Under the pieces are notes generated by a model that saw only the letters and a program-made list of their open reading frames with translations, did not search any database and had not been told where the DNA came from. Source: MWAR01 sp035388825 (GTDB taxonomy: Bacteria > Muiribacteriota > Ozemobacteria > Ozemobacterales > Ozemobacteraceae). Taken from it: 64,000 nt of DNA. The first letter of the stretch is position 1; each line of letters starts with the position of its first letter. A program made the translations under genes and the position numbers. Of this stretch, positions 33,872 to 43,058 are shown piece by piece. The stretch is from positions 5,067-69,066 of the forward strand of contig DAOOQQ010000018.1 of NCBI GenBank assembly GCA_035388825.1, written 5' to 3'.

Positions 33872-33907
33872 TCTTGTCACCTCCGAGCAATGGTCGAGTG
33901 AAATGAG

Positions 33908-33936
33908 ATGGTAGCAGATTTTTTGCCGAGATGCAA
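33908..33936 (-). promoter_or_regulatory. Promoter of rpmB
   Basis: Minus strand TTGCAT, 17 bases, TACCAT, giving a leader of about 30 bases with a strong ribosome site. Confidence 0.5.
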
Positions 33937-34035
33937 CAGCATTCTTGTACACACCCCGCGAAAATTCATGATACCATGACCGCCGGCTCGCCGGGCAGCG
34001 TCCCCAAAGCCGTAACCGCATCGGAGAACCGAATC

Positions 34036-35499
34036 ATGAAGATCACCGTCCGCTCACGCCCCTCGGGAACCATCGACGGCTGGCTGTTCCTGCCCCTCAG
34101 AAAAGACCCCGCTGCGATGCCGGCCCCGCTTTCCCGGCTCCCCGGGGTACCCCGGCTTCCCGTTGGTGAATGGAACGGGGAAACCGAGTCTCTCGGGATC
34201 TTCGACGGTTCGCTGATCGCCCGCGCCGCTCCCGTCCTCATCGACGCCGAGCTTCGCCAGACCCTGCCCGACGCCCTCGGAACCGGCCTCAAGCGGCTTG
34301 CAGCGCGGAAAGCACGCACCATCGCCGTCGTCCTGCCGTCCCTTCCCCTCCCGGCTGAGGAAGCCCTTCTCCTGATGGATGATCTTTTCATGGTGCCAGA
34401 CCTGTTCTGCCATCACGCCGCCCCCTACCGCAAGAACCCGGCGGATCGCGGTCCGGCCGGCTTCGACGCGATCCAGTTCCTCACCGCGGCGGAGCAACGG
34501 ACCGATCTTCTGGAAGAGCGACTGAAGCGGGCACGGATCGTGGCCGAAGCCGTGAATCTCGCCCGCCGGCTGTCGGATGCGCCGGGAAACGAACTGACTC
34601 CCGAACGGCTGGCCGCCGAAGCCGAGGCGCTGGCCCGACCGAAACGGCTGACCGTGAGCATCCGTCGCGGAAAGGCGCTGCAGAAGTTCGGCGGCCTGCT
34701 CGCCGTGGGCCAGGGTAGCGGCCACCCGCCCTGCCTGATCGAGATGGAGTTGAACCCTGGCAAAGCGAAGCCGGTCCTTCTCGTGGGCAAGGGGATCACC
34801 TTCGACTCCGGCGGCATCAGCATCAAGCCGGCCGAGAACATGCACGAACTGCGCAATGACATGGCGGGCGGGGCGGCGGTCATGGCCGCCCTCTCGGCCC
34901 TCGCCCGGCTCGGCTGCACCCGCCGCGTGATCGGCCTGATTCCCGCCGCCGAAAACCTCCCCGACGGCAACGCCTGCCGCCCAGGGGATGTGATCCGCCA
35001 ATTCGACGGCCAGAGCGTCGAGATCATCAACACGGATGCCGAGGGGCGTCTGCTGCTGGCCGACGCGCTCGCCTACGGCGCTACCTTCAAGCCCGCCTTC
35101 TCGATCGATCTGGCGACCCTGACCGGTGCCGTCATCACGGCCATCGGCGACCGTTTCACCGGCCTCTTCACCGCCGACCCCGCCCTCCGGGATCGCCTGA
35201 CGGCCGCCGCCGCCGCATCCGGTGATCTCCTCTGGCCCCTGCCGCTCCACAAATGCTTCAAGGATGCCATGAAAAGCAGCATCGCCGACTGGAAAAATGC
35301 CGGCGGCCGGAAGGGCGGCGCCTGTCTTGCCGCCGCGTTTCTCTCCGCTTTCGCCCCGCCCTCCTGGGCACACCTGGATATCGCCGGCACCGCGGACCAG
35401 CTCCGCGAGATCAGCTATCTGAGCAAGGGCTCGTCCGGCGTCGGCGTGCGGCTTCTCGTCGAACTCCTCGCCCCGGCCAGCGGCGCCCGGATGGCGTAA
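34036..35499 (+). CDS. pepA: Leucyl aminopeptidase (M17 family)
   Basis: 487 residues. The C-terminal catalytic domain contains the metal-binding stretch GKGITFDSGGISIKPAENMH, NDMAGGAAVMAAL and the M17 signature NTDAEGRL near residue 332, all required metal ligands and the catalytic lysine and arginine being present. The N-terminal domain (about 1-160) is diverged. The enzyme removes N-terminal residues from peptides in the cytoplasm. Start at 34036 with GGAG upstream; the frame opens earlier but without a ribosome site. Divergent from rpmB. Confidence 0.92.
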   Translation: MKITVRSRPSGTIDGWLFLPLRKDPAAMPAPLSRLPGVPRLPVGEWNGETESLGIFDGSLIARAAPVLIDAELRQTLPDALGTGLKRLAARKARTIAVVLPSLPLPAEEALLLMDDLFMVPDLFCHHAAPYRKNPADRGPAGFDAIQFLTAAEQRTDLLEERLKRARIVAEAVNLARRLSDAPGNELTPERLAAEAEALARPKRLTVSIRRGKALQKFGGLLAVGQGSGHPPCLIEMELNPGKAKPVLLVGKGITFDSGGISIKPAENMHELRNDMAGGAAVMAALSALARLGCTRRVIGLIPAAENLPDGNACRPGDVIRQFDGQSVEIINTDAEGRLLLADALAYGATFKPAFSIDLATLTGAVITAIGDRFTGLFTADPALRDRLTAAAAASGDLLWPLPLHKCFKDAMKSSIADWKNAGGRKGGACLAAAFLSAFAPPSWAHLDIAGTADQLREISYLSKGSSGVGVRLLVELLAPASGARMA

Positions 35500-35507
35500 C
35501 TCCAACC

Positions 35508-35529
35508 CGGGCGCATCGCGATGCGCCCG
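35508..35529. terminator. Perfect palindromic hairpin after pepA
   Basis: CGGGCGCATCG and CGATGCGCCCG form a perfect palindrome eight bases after the pepA stop. It has no T run, so intrinsic termination is uncertain. Confidence 0.4.
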
Positions 35530-35597
35530 ACCGGACCACTCAGAGAAATACCGGTTTCTTCCGATACCTCCAGAACAGGACATATCGGAGGTGCCCC

Positions 35598-37370
35598 ATG
35601 GCATTTCTCTCTTCGTATCGCATCCATCTGTTCGCCCTTCTGGTCGTCGTCACGGCCATTCTGTTCGGGGGCTGCACCAACGCGAACTCGGTCGCGGCCC
35701 TGCGCACGACCGACGGCGCGGAAACGGCCCTGACCGACACCGAGACGACTTCGGGAACGGGCGGCAATCTCTCCCCCATGCTGAACCTCACCTCGGGCGG
35801 CAGCCTGACCGGATTCGGCGGGGAAATCACGCTGACCGCAGACGCGATCGATCCGGACGGGGATCCCGTCCAGTTGAACTGGACCGCTTCCGGCGGAACG
35901 ATCATCCGGAATGTCTCGAACTCCGCCGTCTGGAAAGCCCCGTCGATGACGGGCACGTTCGAGATCACCTGCAGCGCCGACGACCGCAAGGGCGGCATCA
36001 CCACGAAAAAGACGAGCGTCGACGTGGTGGGCGGGCGGATCTACGCGATCACGGTCCAGATCAACCGCACCTCGCTCCTCGTCAATCCGACGTCGGCCGC
36101 CGCGGATGGGGACTGGCTCCCGCTGGCCCAGGCGAAAGTGACGATTCCCGCACTCGATCTCGTCGGGATCACGAATGCGCAGGGGAAAACCGAAATCGCC
36201 CTGGACGCCGGCAACCTGGTCGCCAGCTCCGCCGAAGTGCGCATCCAGTATCTCGACTGGGACTTGCGGTATACCGCGGTCTTCCCGTCGAACGGGACTT
36301 CTATATCAGATAATATACAATTACATCCCGGTTTCGAGAACGCCTCGGTCGCGGTCGGTCGGGGCGACTCGTTCACCAAGCGGCGGGGCGGCGTCGAAGT
36401 CCAGGTGCTCGAAACGGTGGCCGGGGTCGACACCCCGCTGAACGAAGCGGCGATCACGGTCGGAACGAACCAGCAGGTCACCAGCGGCGGCGCGGCGTTC
36501 CTCGCGGTCGGCGCGGGCTCCGGCGATACCGTGATCTCGGTCGTCAAGTCCGGATATGCCGAACGGCGCGACATGCAGATTCCGGTGGCTCTCGACGGCC
36601 TGACCATCGTCCGGATGCGCCTGTATCCGGCCCACGACGTCCCCGTCACCGATCCGATCATCTCCTGGACCCGCCCCTACAACGGCCAGACGGGGGTCGA
36701 CGTCTCCACCCCCCTCGAGATCGGCTTCGGCCAGTCGATGGACACCGCCACGATCTTCGACCAGTTCGAGTTGACGCTGGAGATCGACGGGAAGACGACC
36801 GTCGCCGTTCCCGGCTCGCTCGTCAAGTCGTTCTTCGAGATCGAATGGATCGGCGCCACGGTGCTGCGCCTGAAACCCCGGCAGGCCCTCTCCCCGTCGA
36901 AAAAATACAGCCTCATGCTGTCCCAGTGGGGCGCAAGGGCTGCCGACGGCCGCCTCCTGCGCAATTACACCGGCCTGTTCGCCTCGTTCACGACGGCCGC
37001 CGACCCCTCGCCCCACGTCGTCTCGACCTCGCCGAAAAACGGCGACACGGGCGTTTCGCGGGCCGGCCCGTTCCGGGTGAAGTTCGACCGGCCGATGAAC
37101 CCTGCCAGCCTCCTGACGGGGCTGCGTCTCGACGTGACGGACATGCAGAACGGGATCCGGGTGACCCTTGATGGCACGGCCCTCGGCGAGGAGTTCGACA
37201 TCGCCTGGAGCGATGACGACACGATCCTCTCGCTGGTGCCCAACCGGACGCTGGCCTCGAACCGTTCCTATCTGATCCGTCTCACCACTTCGGGACTACG
37301 CTCGCGATCGGGCCTGGCGTTGGCAGGCGAAGCCCAGCTCTGGTGCCAGTTCACGACCGGAACGTTCTGA
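35598..37370 (+). CDS. Lipoprotein with Ig-like (Big_5) domains
   Basis: 590 residues. A lipoprotein signal with lipobox LFGGC (Cys26) is followed by a PKD/cadherin-like domain (ITLTADAIDPDGDPVQLNWTAS), a middle beta-rich region with a carboxypeptidase-regulatory-like look, and two C-terminal Big_5 domains (PYNGQTGVDVSTPLEIGFGQ near 355 and SPKNGDTGVSRAGPFRVKF near 478). Such repeats mediate binding or spacing on the outer surface; no enzyme is visible. CGGAGGTG precedes the ATG. A pronounced AT-rich codon block (two ATA, TTA, TCA, CAA) lies at 36300-36330. Confidence 0.8.
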   Translation: MAFLSSYRIHLFALLVVVTAILFGGCTNANSVAALRTTDGAETALTDTETTSGTGGNLSPMLNLTSGGSLTGFGGEITLTADAIDPDGDPVQLNWTASGGTIIRNVSNSAVWKAPSMTGTFEITCSADDRKGGITTKKTSVDVVGGRIYAITVQINRTSLLVNPTSAAADGDWLPLAQAKVTIPALDLVGITNAQGKTEIALDAGNLVASSAEVRIQYLDWDLRYTAVFPSNGTSISDNIQLHPGFENASVAVGRGDSFTKRRGGVEVQVLETVAGVDTPLNEAAITVGTNQQVTSGGAAFLAVGAGSGDTVISVVKSGYAERRDMQIPVALDGLTIVRMRLYPAHDVPVTDPIISWTRPYNGQTGVDVSTPLEIGFGQSMDTATIFDQFELTLEIDGKTTVAVPGSLVKSFFEIEWIGATVLRLKPRQALSPSKKYSLMLSQWGARAADGRLLRNYTGLFASFTTAADPSPHVVSTSPKNGDTGVSRAGPFRVKFDRPMNPASLLTGLRLDVTDMQNGIRVTLDGTALGEEFDIAWSDDDTILSLVPNRTLASNRSYLIRLTTSGLRSRSGLALAGEAQLWCQFTTGTF

Positions 37371-37391
37371 TCCCGCCCGTGCCGGTGCGGT

Positions 37392-38696
37392 TCAGATACC
37401 GGTGCGGAACACCAGGGTCGGGATCGTGTCGAGCAGAATCATCAGATCGAGCGAGACCGACAGGTTCTCGATGTAGAACAGGTCATACTCGACGTGGGAA
37501 TGAATCGGCAGATTCGCGGTGCGTGCGTAGACCTGCCAGAGCCCGGTGATTCCGGGACGCACCTTGAGGCGTTTCGCCTCGACCGCCGTATACTCCCGCA
37601 CGATGAACGGCATCTCGGGTCGTGGCCCCACGAGGCTCATGTCGCCGATCAACACGTTCCAGAGCTGGGGAAGTTCGTCGAGGCCGGTCGATCGCAGCAG
37701 CGCGCCGATGCGGGTGATCCGCGGATCGGCGCGGCTGGTCGGCGTGGGCGAGTAGACCTCGGCATCCTCGTACATCGTGCGGAACTTGTAGATCGTGAAC
37801 TCCCGGCCGTCGCGCCCGATGCGCCGCTGCGCGAACAGGACCGGACCGGCCGAGTCGAGACGGATCAGCAGGGCGAACAGCACGCCCAGCGGCGCAAGCA
37901 GCACCAGGAAGGCTGCCGAGATCGCGACGTCCAGGAACCGCTTGACCCCGAGCGTCAGACGCCGCGCGGCGGGAGAGGAAACGCTCAGCATCACCGCGCC
38001 GTCGAAAAAACCGCCCGTGAACTGGCGCAGATACAGGTTTCCGAAGGACGGCACGAGATGCAGCAGAACGGCGGAATTGCGCGAGGTTTCCCGAAGCTGC
38101 CAGAGCTGTTCATACTCGATGCGGTCCCCGAACAGAAAAACCTCGTCGATATATTCCGATGACAATAGTTCAGCCAGGGGAATGCCCGCGCCGGAGGCCA
38201 CGATGTCGGCCCCGAGTCCGGGGTTCTCACGCAGCCGCTTTTCGAACAGCTCGAGGGTCGGCCCCGAGCCGGTCAGGATCACGCGGCGGCGGCCCCAGCC
38301 CCGGGCGTGGAGACGTTCGCGCAGCCGGTGTGCGATCTGGCGGCCGATGCCGCCGAAAAAGACGAACGCCAGCCACCAGAGGAAGATCACGAGCCGGGAA
38401 AAATCGTAGGCGTGATAGAGGAACGTCGCTGCCATCAGCAGCAGGAACAGGAGCAGCGACGTCTTGAACTGGAGCAGGAGTTCGTCGAGACGGAACAGCA
38501 GAAGTTTCCGTTCGTAGCCGCCGCGCCAGATCAGCAGCAGATGCCAGATGACGACGGCCGTCCCGATGAGCAGGCCGTATTGTCCGGGATTCTGGAGATA
38601 CGGCTCGACCTGGAACAGGGCCTCGGAGGTCCGGACGGCGTAGGCAAGCCAGCCCGAAAGGCACAGGGCGAGCGTGTCGGCGAGAAAGTTCAGCAT
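37392..38696 (-). CDS. Polyprenyl-phosphate sugar-1-phosphate transferase (WbaP/PglC superfamily)
   Basis: 434 residues. Four to five N-terminal membrane helices and a nucleotide-binding-like middle domain are followed by the catalytic bacterial sugar transferase domain (about 240-434): KRFLDVAISAAFLVLLAPLG, GPVLFAQRRIGRDGREF, YKFRTMYEDAE, GLDELPQLWNVLIGDMSLVG and RPEMPFIV. These enzymes put the first sugar phosphate on undecaprenyl phosphate to begin a surface polysaccharide. The initial sugar cannot be read. It converges on the lipoprotein gene and lies next to other glycosylation genes. Confidence 0.92.
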   Translation of the reverse strand: MLNFLADTLALCLSGWLAYAVRTSEALFQVEPYLQNPGQYGLLIGTAVVIWHLLLIWRGGYERKLLLFRLDELLLQFKTSLLLFLLLMAATFLYHAYDFSRLVIFLWWLAFVFFGGIGRQIAHRLRERLHARGWGRRRVILTGSGPTLELFEKRLRENPGLGADIVASGAGIPLAELLSSEYIDEVFLFGDRIEYEQLWQLRETSRNSAVLLHLVPSFGNLYLRQFTGGFFDGAVMLSVSSPAARRLTLGVKRFLDVAISAAFLVLLAPLGVLFALLIRLDSAGPVLFAQRRIGRDGREFTIYKFRTMYEDAEVYSPTPTSRADPRITRIGALLRSTGLDELPQLWNVLIGDMSLVGPRPEMPFIVREYTAVEAKRLKVRPGITGLWQVYARTANLPIHSHVEYDLFYIENLSVSLDLMILLDTIPTLVFRTGI

Positions 38697-38713
38697 GCGC
38701 GCTTCATGCGCGG

Positions 38714-39478
38714 TCAGTCCCGCTCCCCGAGCGAGCGAAACAGCCGGTACCAGAGAAAACTGACGGCCAGCGACGTCAGGGTCGCGAGCACCGAGTAGCG
38801 AAGCCCCGGCCCCTCACCGCCGGCCAGCTTCAGCTCGGCCGTCTGCACCCGGGCATCCGTCCCGTCCGCCGCCAGGCCCGTGGGCCGGACGATGCGCACA
38901 TCCGTCGTCACCACCGGCTCGACCTGGGGGGGCTCGACGACAGGGGGGACGTTGGCAGCGGCCTCGGCGGGCAAGGCGGTTCCCGTCTGACGGGCGGAGG
39001 CGGGGGAAGGCGCCGTAACGCTCGTGATCGGGGGCGACGGCGGCCGCAGTTCGGGACTCAGCGGCTCCCCAGGCTTGATGGGCGGATGTCCCTCGGCCTG
39101 GAACTCGATCAGATCCGCGAGTTCGCCGCAGAAGTCCTCGAGCACCTCGCGCTGGCTCCGGGGAAACGAAACGCGGGTGATGTTCTGCGGGGAGGATCGC
39201 GGCGTGAACGTCAGCGTATACCCGCGGCGGCTCTGGAAATACAGGATGGACTGAATGTCCCGGCGCGGCAGGAGGGCGACGACCGCCTCCTTCCCGAACT
39301 CTCGGGTATGGAACAGGACGGTGCGGTCGGTGAGGACCATCCACAGTTCCCCGAGGCGCCCGATCATGCCGGAAGCGGACGCAATGCACTTCTGAACCGC
39401 CTCTCCTTCGGCGAGGTAGAGGCGGAGGTCGCGGGAAACCTCTTCGGGCAGGCGCGGCACCGTATTCATCGGCCTCAT
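38714..39478 (-). CDS. Tail-anchored protein with a PH-like domain, unknown function
   Basis: 254 residues. The first part (about 20-125) has the strand pattern of a bacterial PH-like domain (WMVLTDRTVLFHTREFG, DIQSILYFQSRRGYTLTF). A Pro/Ser/Thr-rich linker (about 140-205) and one C-terminal membrane helix (YSVLATLTSLAVSFLWYRLF) follow. No known function. Start at 39478 or 39469; both lack an ideal ribosome site. It is divergent from the GT-C gene and ends 17 bases before the sugar-phosphate transferase gene. Confidence 0.55.
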   Translation of the reverse strand: MRPMNTVPRLPEEVSRDLRLYLAEGEAVQKCIASASGMIGRLGELWMVLTDRTVLFHTREFGKEAVVALLPRRDIQSILYFQSRRGYTLTFTPRSSPQNITRVSFPRSQREVLEDFCGELADLIEFQAEGHPPIKPGEPLSPELRPPSPPITSVTAPSPASARQTGTALPAEAAANVPPVVEPPQVEPVVTTDVRIVRPTGLAADGTDARVQTAELKLAGGEGPGLRYSVLATLTSLAVSFLWYRLFRSLGERD

Positions 39479-39498
39479 CCTAGCGCAATCCTTCCCCG

Positions 39499-39528
39499 TC
39501 GGCAAGCCTTCCCGGGGCATGGTATAAT
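39499..39528 (+). promoter_or_regulatory. Extended -10 promoter of the GT-C glycosyltransferase, leaderless
   Basis: TCGGCA, 18 bases, then TATAAT preceded by TGG. Eight bases separate the -10 from the ATG at 39537 and there is no Shine-Dalgarno sequence, so transcription and translation would start at the same place. Confidence 0.6.
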
Positions 39529-39536
39529 CGGCGCCC

Positions 39537-41141
39537 ATGAGCACCTCATCCGTTTCTCTCCCCCTCCCGGACGCCGTCCCGCCGGCCACCCAAGACCGGC
39601 TCTGGGAACAGCGGTTCTGGCTGTTCCTGACGTTCTTCTGGCTCGTCCGCCTCGCGATGGGGCTGCTTCTCGATCTCACCCCGGACGAAGCCTACTACTG
39701 GGAACTCGCCCGGCGCCCCGACTGGTCCTATTTCGACCATCCGCCGCTGGTGGCCTGGATGATCGCGGCGTTCCGCCACCTGCTCGGGGACACCCCCCTT
39801 GCCGTGCGACTCCCCGTGCTCATCACCCTGCCCATCGTCTGCCGGGCTCTGTATCTGATCGGCCGTGACGCGTTGAACAACCCGGCGGCGGGCTTTCTCG
39901 GCTCCCTCCTGGTGCATCTGACGCCGGCCGGCATGGCTCTCGGCCTCATCACCACGCCCGACACGCCGCTCGCGCTGTTCTGGAGCCTCGGAGCGGTGGC
40001 ATTCCTTGCGGCACTGCGCACCGACGCCGTCTCCTGCTGGGTCGCGACCGGCGTCTGCCTGGCCCTGGGGGCTCTCGGAAAATACAACATGATCTTTTTC
40101 GTTCCGGCCGTGGCCGTCGTGATCCTCGCGTTTCCGGCCTACCGGAGCCGCCTCACGACGGGGAGACTCTGGCTGATGGTCGCTCTCGCGGCCATCGGGA
40201 CGCTGCCGATCCTCTACTGGAACTCCCTGCACGACTGGGCCTCGTTCCGCTTCCAGTTCGCCCACGGATTCAAGCCCAGCCCCAAACATATTTTGTCGAA
40301 TATCGGAGAGTTCCTGGGAGGCCAACTGGGCACGATCGGCCCTCTCCTGTATCCCGTCTTCTGGTGGGTCGCCCTGCGCGGCCTGGCGGACGGCTGGAGG
40401 CGCAGCGAAGCCGGGCGATTGTTCCTCGCACTGCTGGCGCTTCCGATGATGCTGTTCTTCGTCCGGCGCGGCCTTTCCTCGAAGGTCGAGGCGAACTGGC
40501 CGCAGATCGCCTATCTCAGCCTCATGCCCCTCGCGGCCGAATGGCTGCTCGCGGCACAGGCGGCCCGCCGATCACGCCTGCTCTGGATCGTCGGCCCGTC
40601 AGCCCTTCTCACGCTGATCGTCGCCCTCCAGGCAATGACCCTCATCCTCCCCCTGCCGTCCCGCGCCGATATCTCGATCCGGCTGCACGGCTGGCAGGCC
40701 CTGGGGGCGAAGGTGCGCGAGATCGACGCGGCGACGGGCCATTCCAGCCTCTTCGTGGGCCAGGGCGGGCCGCTCACGGCCCTGATCTCGTTCTACGGCA
40801 ACCTTCCGCCGGATCGCATCGCCGAAGTGCACGGCAAGGGCAACTGGCGGTTCTGGTGGGCGGGCCGGGAGCCGGCCTCCGGCTCGAACGCCGTTTTCAT
40901 CGATGATGGCCGGTATTCCGAAGCGCTCGGCTTCGGCCGTGCCTACACCTCGATCCTCGCCTCGGAAACCCTGCCCGTCGTGTCGCGCGGGCGCCTGATC
41001 CGAACTCTCACCTTCACGCCGCTCCATGGATACCGCGGCGGCGTGCGGTTCGAGATGGGTCCGACGGAATCCCGCCATCCGGGCGCCGCCGGCCCACTTC
41101 CCGCCTCGGGCAAGTCGAGCCGGCAGGAAGATCCCAACTGA
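39537..41141 (+). CDS. ArnT-like GT-C glycosyltransferase (polyprenyl-phosphate sugar donor)
   Basis: 534 residues with about eleven membrane helices. The first extracytoplasmic loop carries the acidic motif TPDEAYYWELARRPDWSYFDHPPLV, the donor-binding signature of the GT39/GT83 (PMT/ArnT) group. Such enzymes move a sugar from a polyprenyl phosphate onto lipid A, a protein or another glycan on the outer side of the membrane. The GT2 gene at 42294 could make its donor. It starts a plus-strand operon with a GT9 and a GT2 gene. Confidence 0.88.
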   Translation: MSTSSVSLPLPDAVPPATQDRLWEQRFWLFLTFFWLVRLAMGLLLDLTPDEAYYWELARRPDWSYFDHPPLVAWMIAAFRHLLGDTPLAVRLPVLITLPIVCRALYLIGRDALNNPAAGFLGSLLVHLTPAGMALGLITTPDTPLALFWSLGAVAFLAALRTDAVSCWVATGVCLALGALGKYNMIFFVPAVAVVILAFPAYRSRLTTGRLWLMVALAAIGTLPILYWNSLHDWASFRFQFAHGFKPSPKHILSNIGEFLGGQLGTIGPLLYPVFWWVALRGLADGWRRSEAGRLFLALLALPMMLFFVRRGLSSKVEANWPQIAYLSLMPLAAEWLLAAQAARRSRLLWIVGPSALLTLIVALQAMTLILPLPSRADISIRLHGWQALGAKVREIDAATGHSSLFVGQGGPLTALISFYGNLPPDRIAEVHGKGNWRFWWAGREPASGSNAVFIDDGRYSEALGFGRAYTSILASETLPVVSRGRLIRTLTFTPLHGYRGGVRFEMGPTESRHPGAAGPLPASGKSSRQEDPN

Positions 41142-41155
41142 ACGGGGAACAACGC

Positions 41156-42289
41156 GTGAATCCAGTGAATCCCGCCTTCGACTGCCGCCACTTCCGCGGC
41201 GACAAGCCCTGCGCCTTCTGCGCCGGCCGTCCGTGCGGCCCCCTGACCGGCCTCCCGGCCGCGTGCGGCAGATATGAGCCGATCGGCCACCGCACCCTCA
41301 TCATCAAGCTGGGCGCGCTCGGCGATGTCGTGCGCACGACGAGCCTTCTGCCGGCCCTGCACCGGAAACACCCCGGAACCGTCATCACCTGGATCACCCA
41401 GCCCGGAGCGGTGCCGCTGGTTCAGAACGACCTCGTCTGGAAGGTTCTGCCCTGGAACTTCGAAACCGCCCTCTGGGCCGAATCCGCCACCTGGGATCTG
41501 GTCATCTGCCTCGACAAGGAGGACGGCCCGACGGCTCTCGCCACGCGCGTTCCGGCCGATGTCCGCCACGGGTACGGCAGGAACGGGAACGGGCTTCTGC
41601 GGCCTCTCTCAGAGGCCAGCGAGCGGCTGTTCCTGCTCGGTATCGACGACGAGGACAAGTTCCGCCGCAACACCACGACCTACCCCCAACTGATCGCCGA
41701 GGCCTGCGAACTCGACGGTGGACCGAATCCCTACGTGCTCCCCGTGTCGGCGACCGAGCGGGTCTGGGCCCAGGGCGTCTCGGCCTCCTTCGCCGGCAGG
41801 CGCCCGGTCGGACTCCATCTTGGCTCGGGGGAGGGCTTCGCCGGCAAATGCTGGCCCATCGAGAGGTTCGTCGAGCTCGCCCGGCGCCTCCTGGCCGACG
41901 GCGCAACCCCGGTGTTCCTCGGCGGGAAACGCGAGTCGGCCGTCTACGAAACCGTCCGCGCCATGGCTCCGGCCGGCAGCATCTTCCCGGGCTGCGAGTT
42001 CACCCTGCGTGAATTCATTGCCCTGACTTCGATGCTCGATGTCATGGTCTCGGGCGACTCGCTCGCCATGCATATCGCGATAGGAACGGGAGTCCACGCC
42101 GTCGCCCTGTTCGGCTCGACGACCGAGCGCGAAATCGCCTATTACGGCCGGGGCGAATCGCTCGTCGGCCGCGTTCCCTGCTCGCCCTGCTTCCGGCGGG
42201 TCTGCCCGACGCACGAGGAGTGCATGCAGCAGATCTCCGTCGATGCCGTATTCGCTGCCGTCGAACGCGGCCTGGAACGGAAAGGATAA
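41156..42289 (+). CDS. Heptosyltransferase-like GT9 with a cysteine-rich N-terminal extension
   Basis: 377 residues from a GTG. The first 40 residues contain CRHFRGDKPCAFCAGRPC and a further cysteine, a likely zinc or metal knuckle (C10, H12, C19, C22, C27). The GT9 fold starts at about 46 with LIIKLGALGDVVRTTSLLPAL, and the C-terminal half has PVGLHLGSGEGFAGKCWP, FLGGKRES and VSGDSLAMHIAIGTGVHAVALFGST. GT9 enzymes add heptose or similar sugars to LPS-type glycans in the cytoplasm. The last part includes another cysteine cluster CSPCFRRVCPTHEEC. Confidence 0.88.
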   Translation: MNPVNPAFDCRHFRGDKPCAFCAGRPCGPLTGLPAACGRYEPIGHRTLIIKLGALGDVVRTTSLLPALHRKHPGTVITWITQPGAVPLVQNDLVWKVLPWNFETALWAESATWDLVICLDKEDGPTALATRVPADVRHGYGRNGNGLLRPLSEASERLFLLGIDDEDKFRRNTTTYPQLIAEACELDGGPNPYVLPVSATERVWAQGVSASFAGRRPVGLHLGSGEGFAGKCWPIERFVELARRLLADGATPVFLGGKRESAVYETVRAMAPAGSIFPGCEFTLREFIALTSMLDVMVSGDSLAMHIAIGTGVHAVALFGSTTEREIAYYGRGESLVGRVPCSPCFRRVCPTHEECMQQISVDAVFAAVERGLERKG

Positions 42290-42293
42290 TTCC

Positions 42294-43058
42294 ATGACCA
42301 TCGAAGCCCTGCGCGGCCGCCGCCTTCTGGTGCTGCTGCCCACCTACAACGAGTCCGGCAACCTGTTCCGTCTCATTGGCGAGTTGCTGGCCCTCGATCC
42401 GGCAGTCGACGTGCTGGTGATGGACGACCAGTCGCCGGACGGAACGGGCCGGATGGCACAGGATCTGGCTGCCTCCAACCCACGTGTTCATGCCGTTCTC
42501 CGTCCACCCCCGCGGGGCCGCGGCCTCGCCGGGCGCGACGGGTTCACCTGGTTCCAGAACCACCCGGAATACGCGATTCTGGTCGAGATGGATGCCGATT
42601 TCTCGCACCAGCCGAAATTCATCCCGGCGATGGTGGCCGCTCTCGATCATGCCGACGCCGTCACGGGGTCGCGGTTCGTCGCGGGGGGCGGGGAAACCGG
42701 CCGCACGCTCGGCAGGCAGATCACTTCGCTGTTCGCCAACGCCTACCTGCGCTTCGTCTTCCGGACCCGGGTGCGCGACTGCACCTCCGGCTTCCGGGCG
42801 TTCACGCAGCGGGCTTTTTCGGGAATCGATTTCACGACCTACCGGTCGGTCGGGCCGACGATCGTGACCGAGCTGCTGTTCGATCTCCAGCGGCGCGGAC
42901 GGCGGCTCGCCGAAGTGCCCATCCTGTTCGAGGACCGGGTCTGGGGAGAATCGAAACTCTCGCCCGCGATCCTCGCGAAAAGCCTTTGGTTTCCGCTCGT
43001 GCTGCGGTTCGGAAGGTTGTTCGCCCCCCGGGTCACTCTCCCCCGATCTCGTGACTGA
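42294..43058 (+). CDS. Polyprenol-phosphate mannose synthase-like GT2
   Basis: 254 residues. The GT-A fold is shown by LLVLLPTYNESGN, VLVMDDQSPDGTG, VEMDADFSHQPKFIPAM (catalytic DXD), VTGSRFVAGG and CTSGFRAF, all as in the soluble DPM1/Ppm synthases. The product transfers a hexose from a nucleotide sugar to polyprenyl phosphate in the cytoplasm, the donor for GT-C enzymes such as the one two genes upstream. AAAGGA precedes the ATG at 42294; it starts four bases after the GT9 stop. The 3' end overlaps the convergent small gene by 26 bases. Confidence 0.9.
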   Translation: MTIEALRGRRLLVLLPTYNESGNLFRLIGELLALDPAVDVLVMDDQSPDGTGRMAQDLAASNPRVHAVLRPPPRGRGLAGRDGFTWFQNHPEYAILVEMDADFSHQPKFIPAMVAALDHADAVTGSRFVAGGGETGRTLGRQITSLFANAYLRFVFRTRVRDCTSGFRAFTQRAFSGIDFTTYRSVGPTIVTELLFDLQRRGRRLAEVPILFEDRVWGESKLSPAILAKSLWFPLVLRFGRLFAPRVTLPRSRD

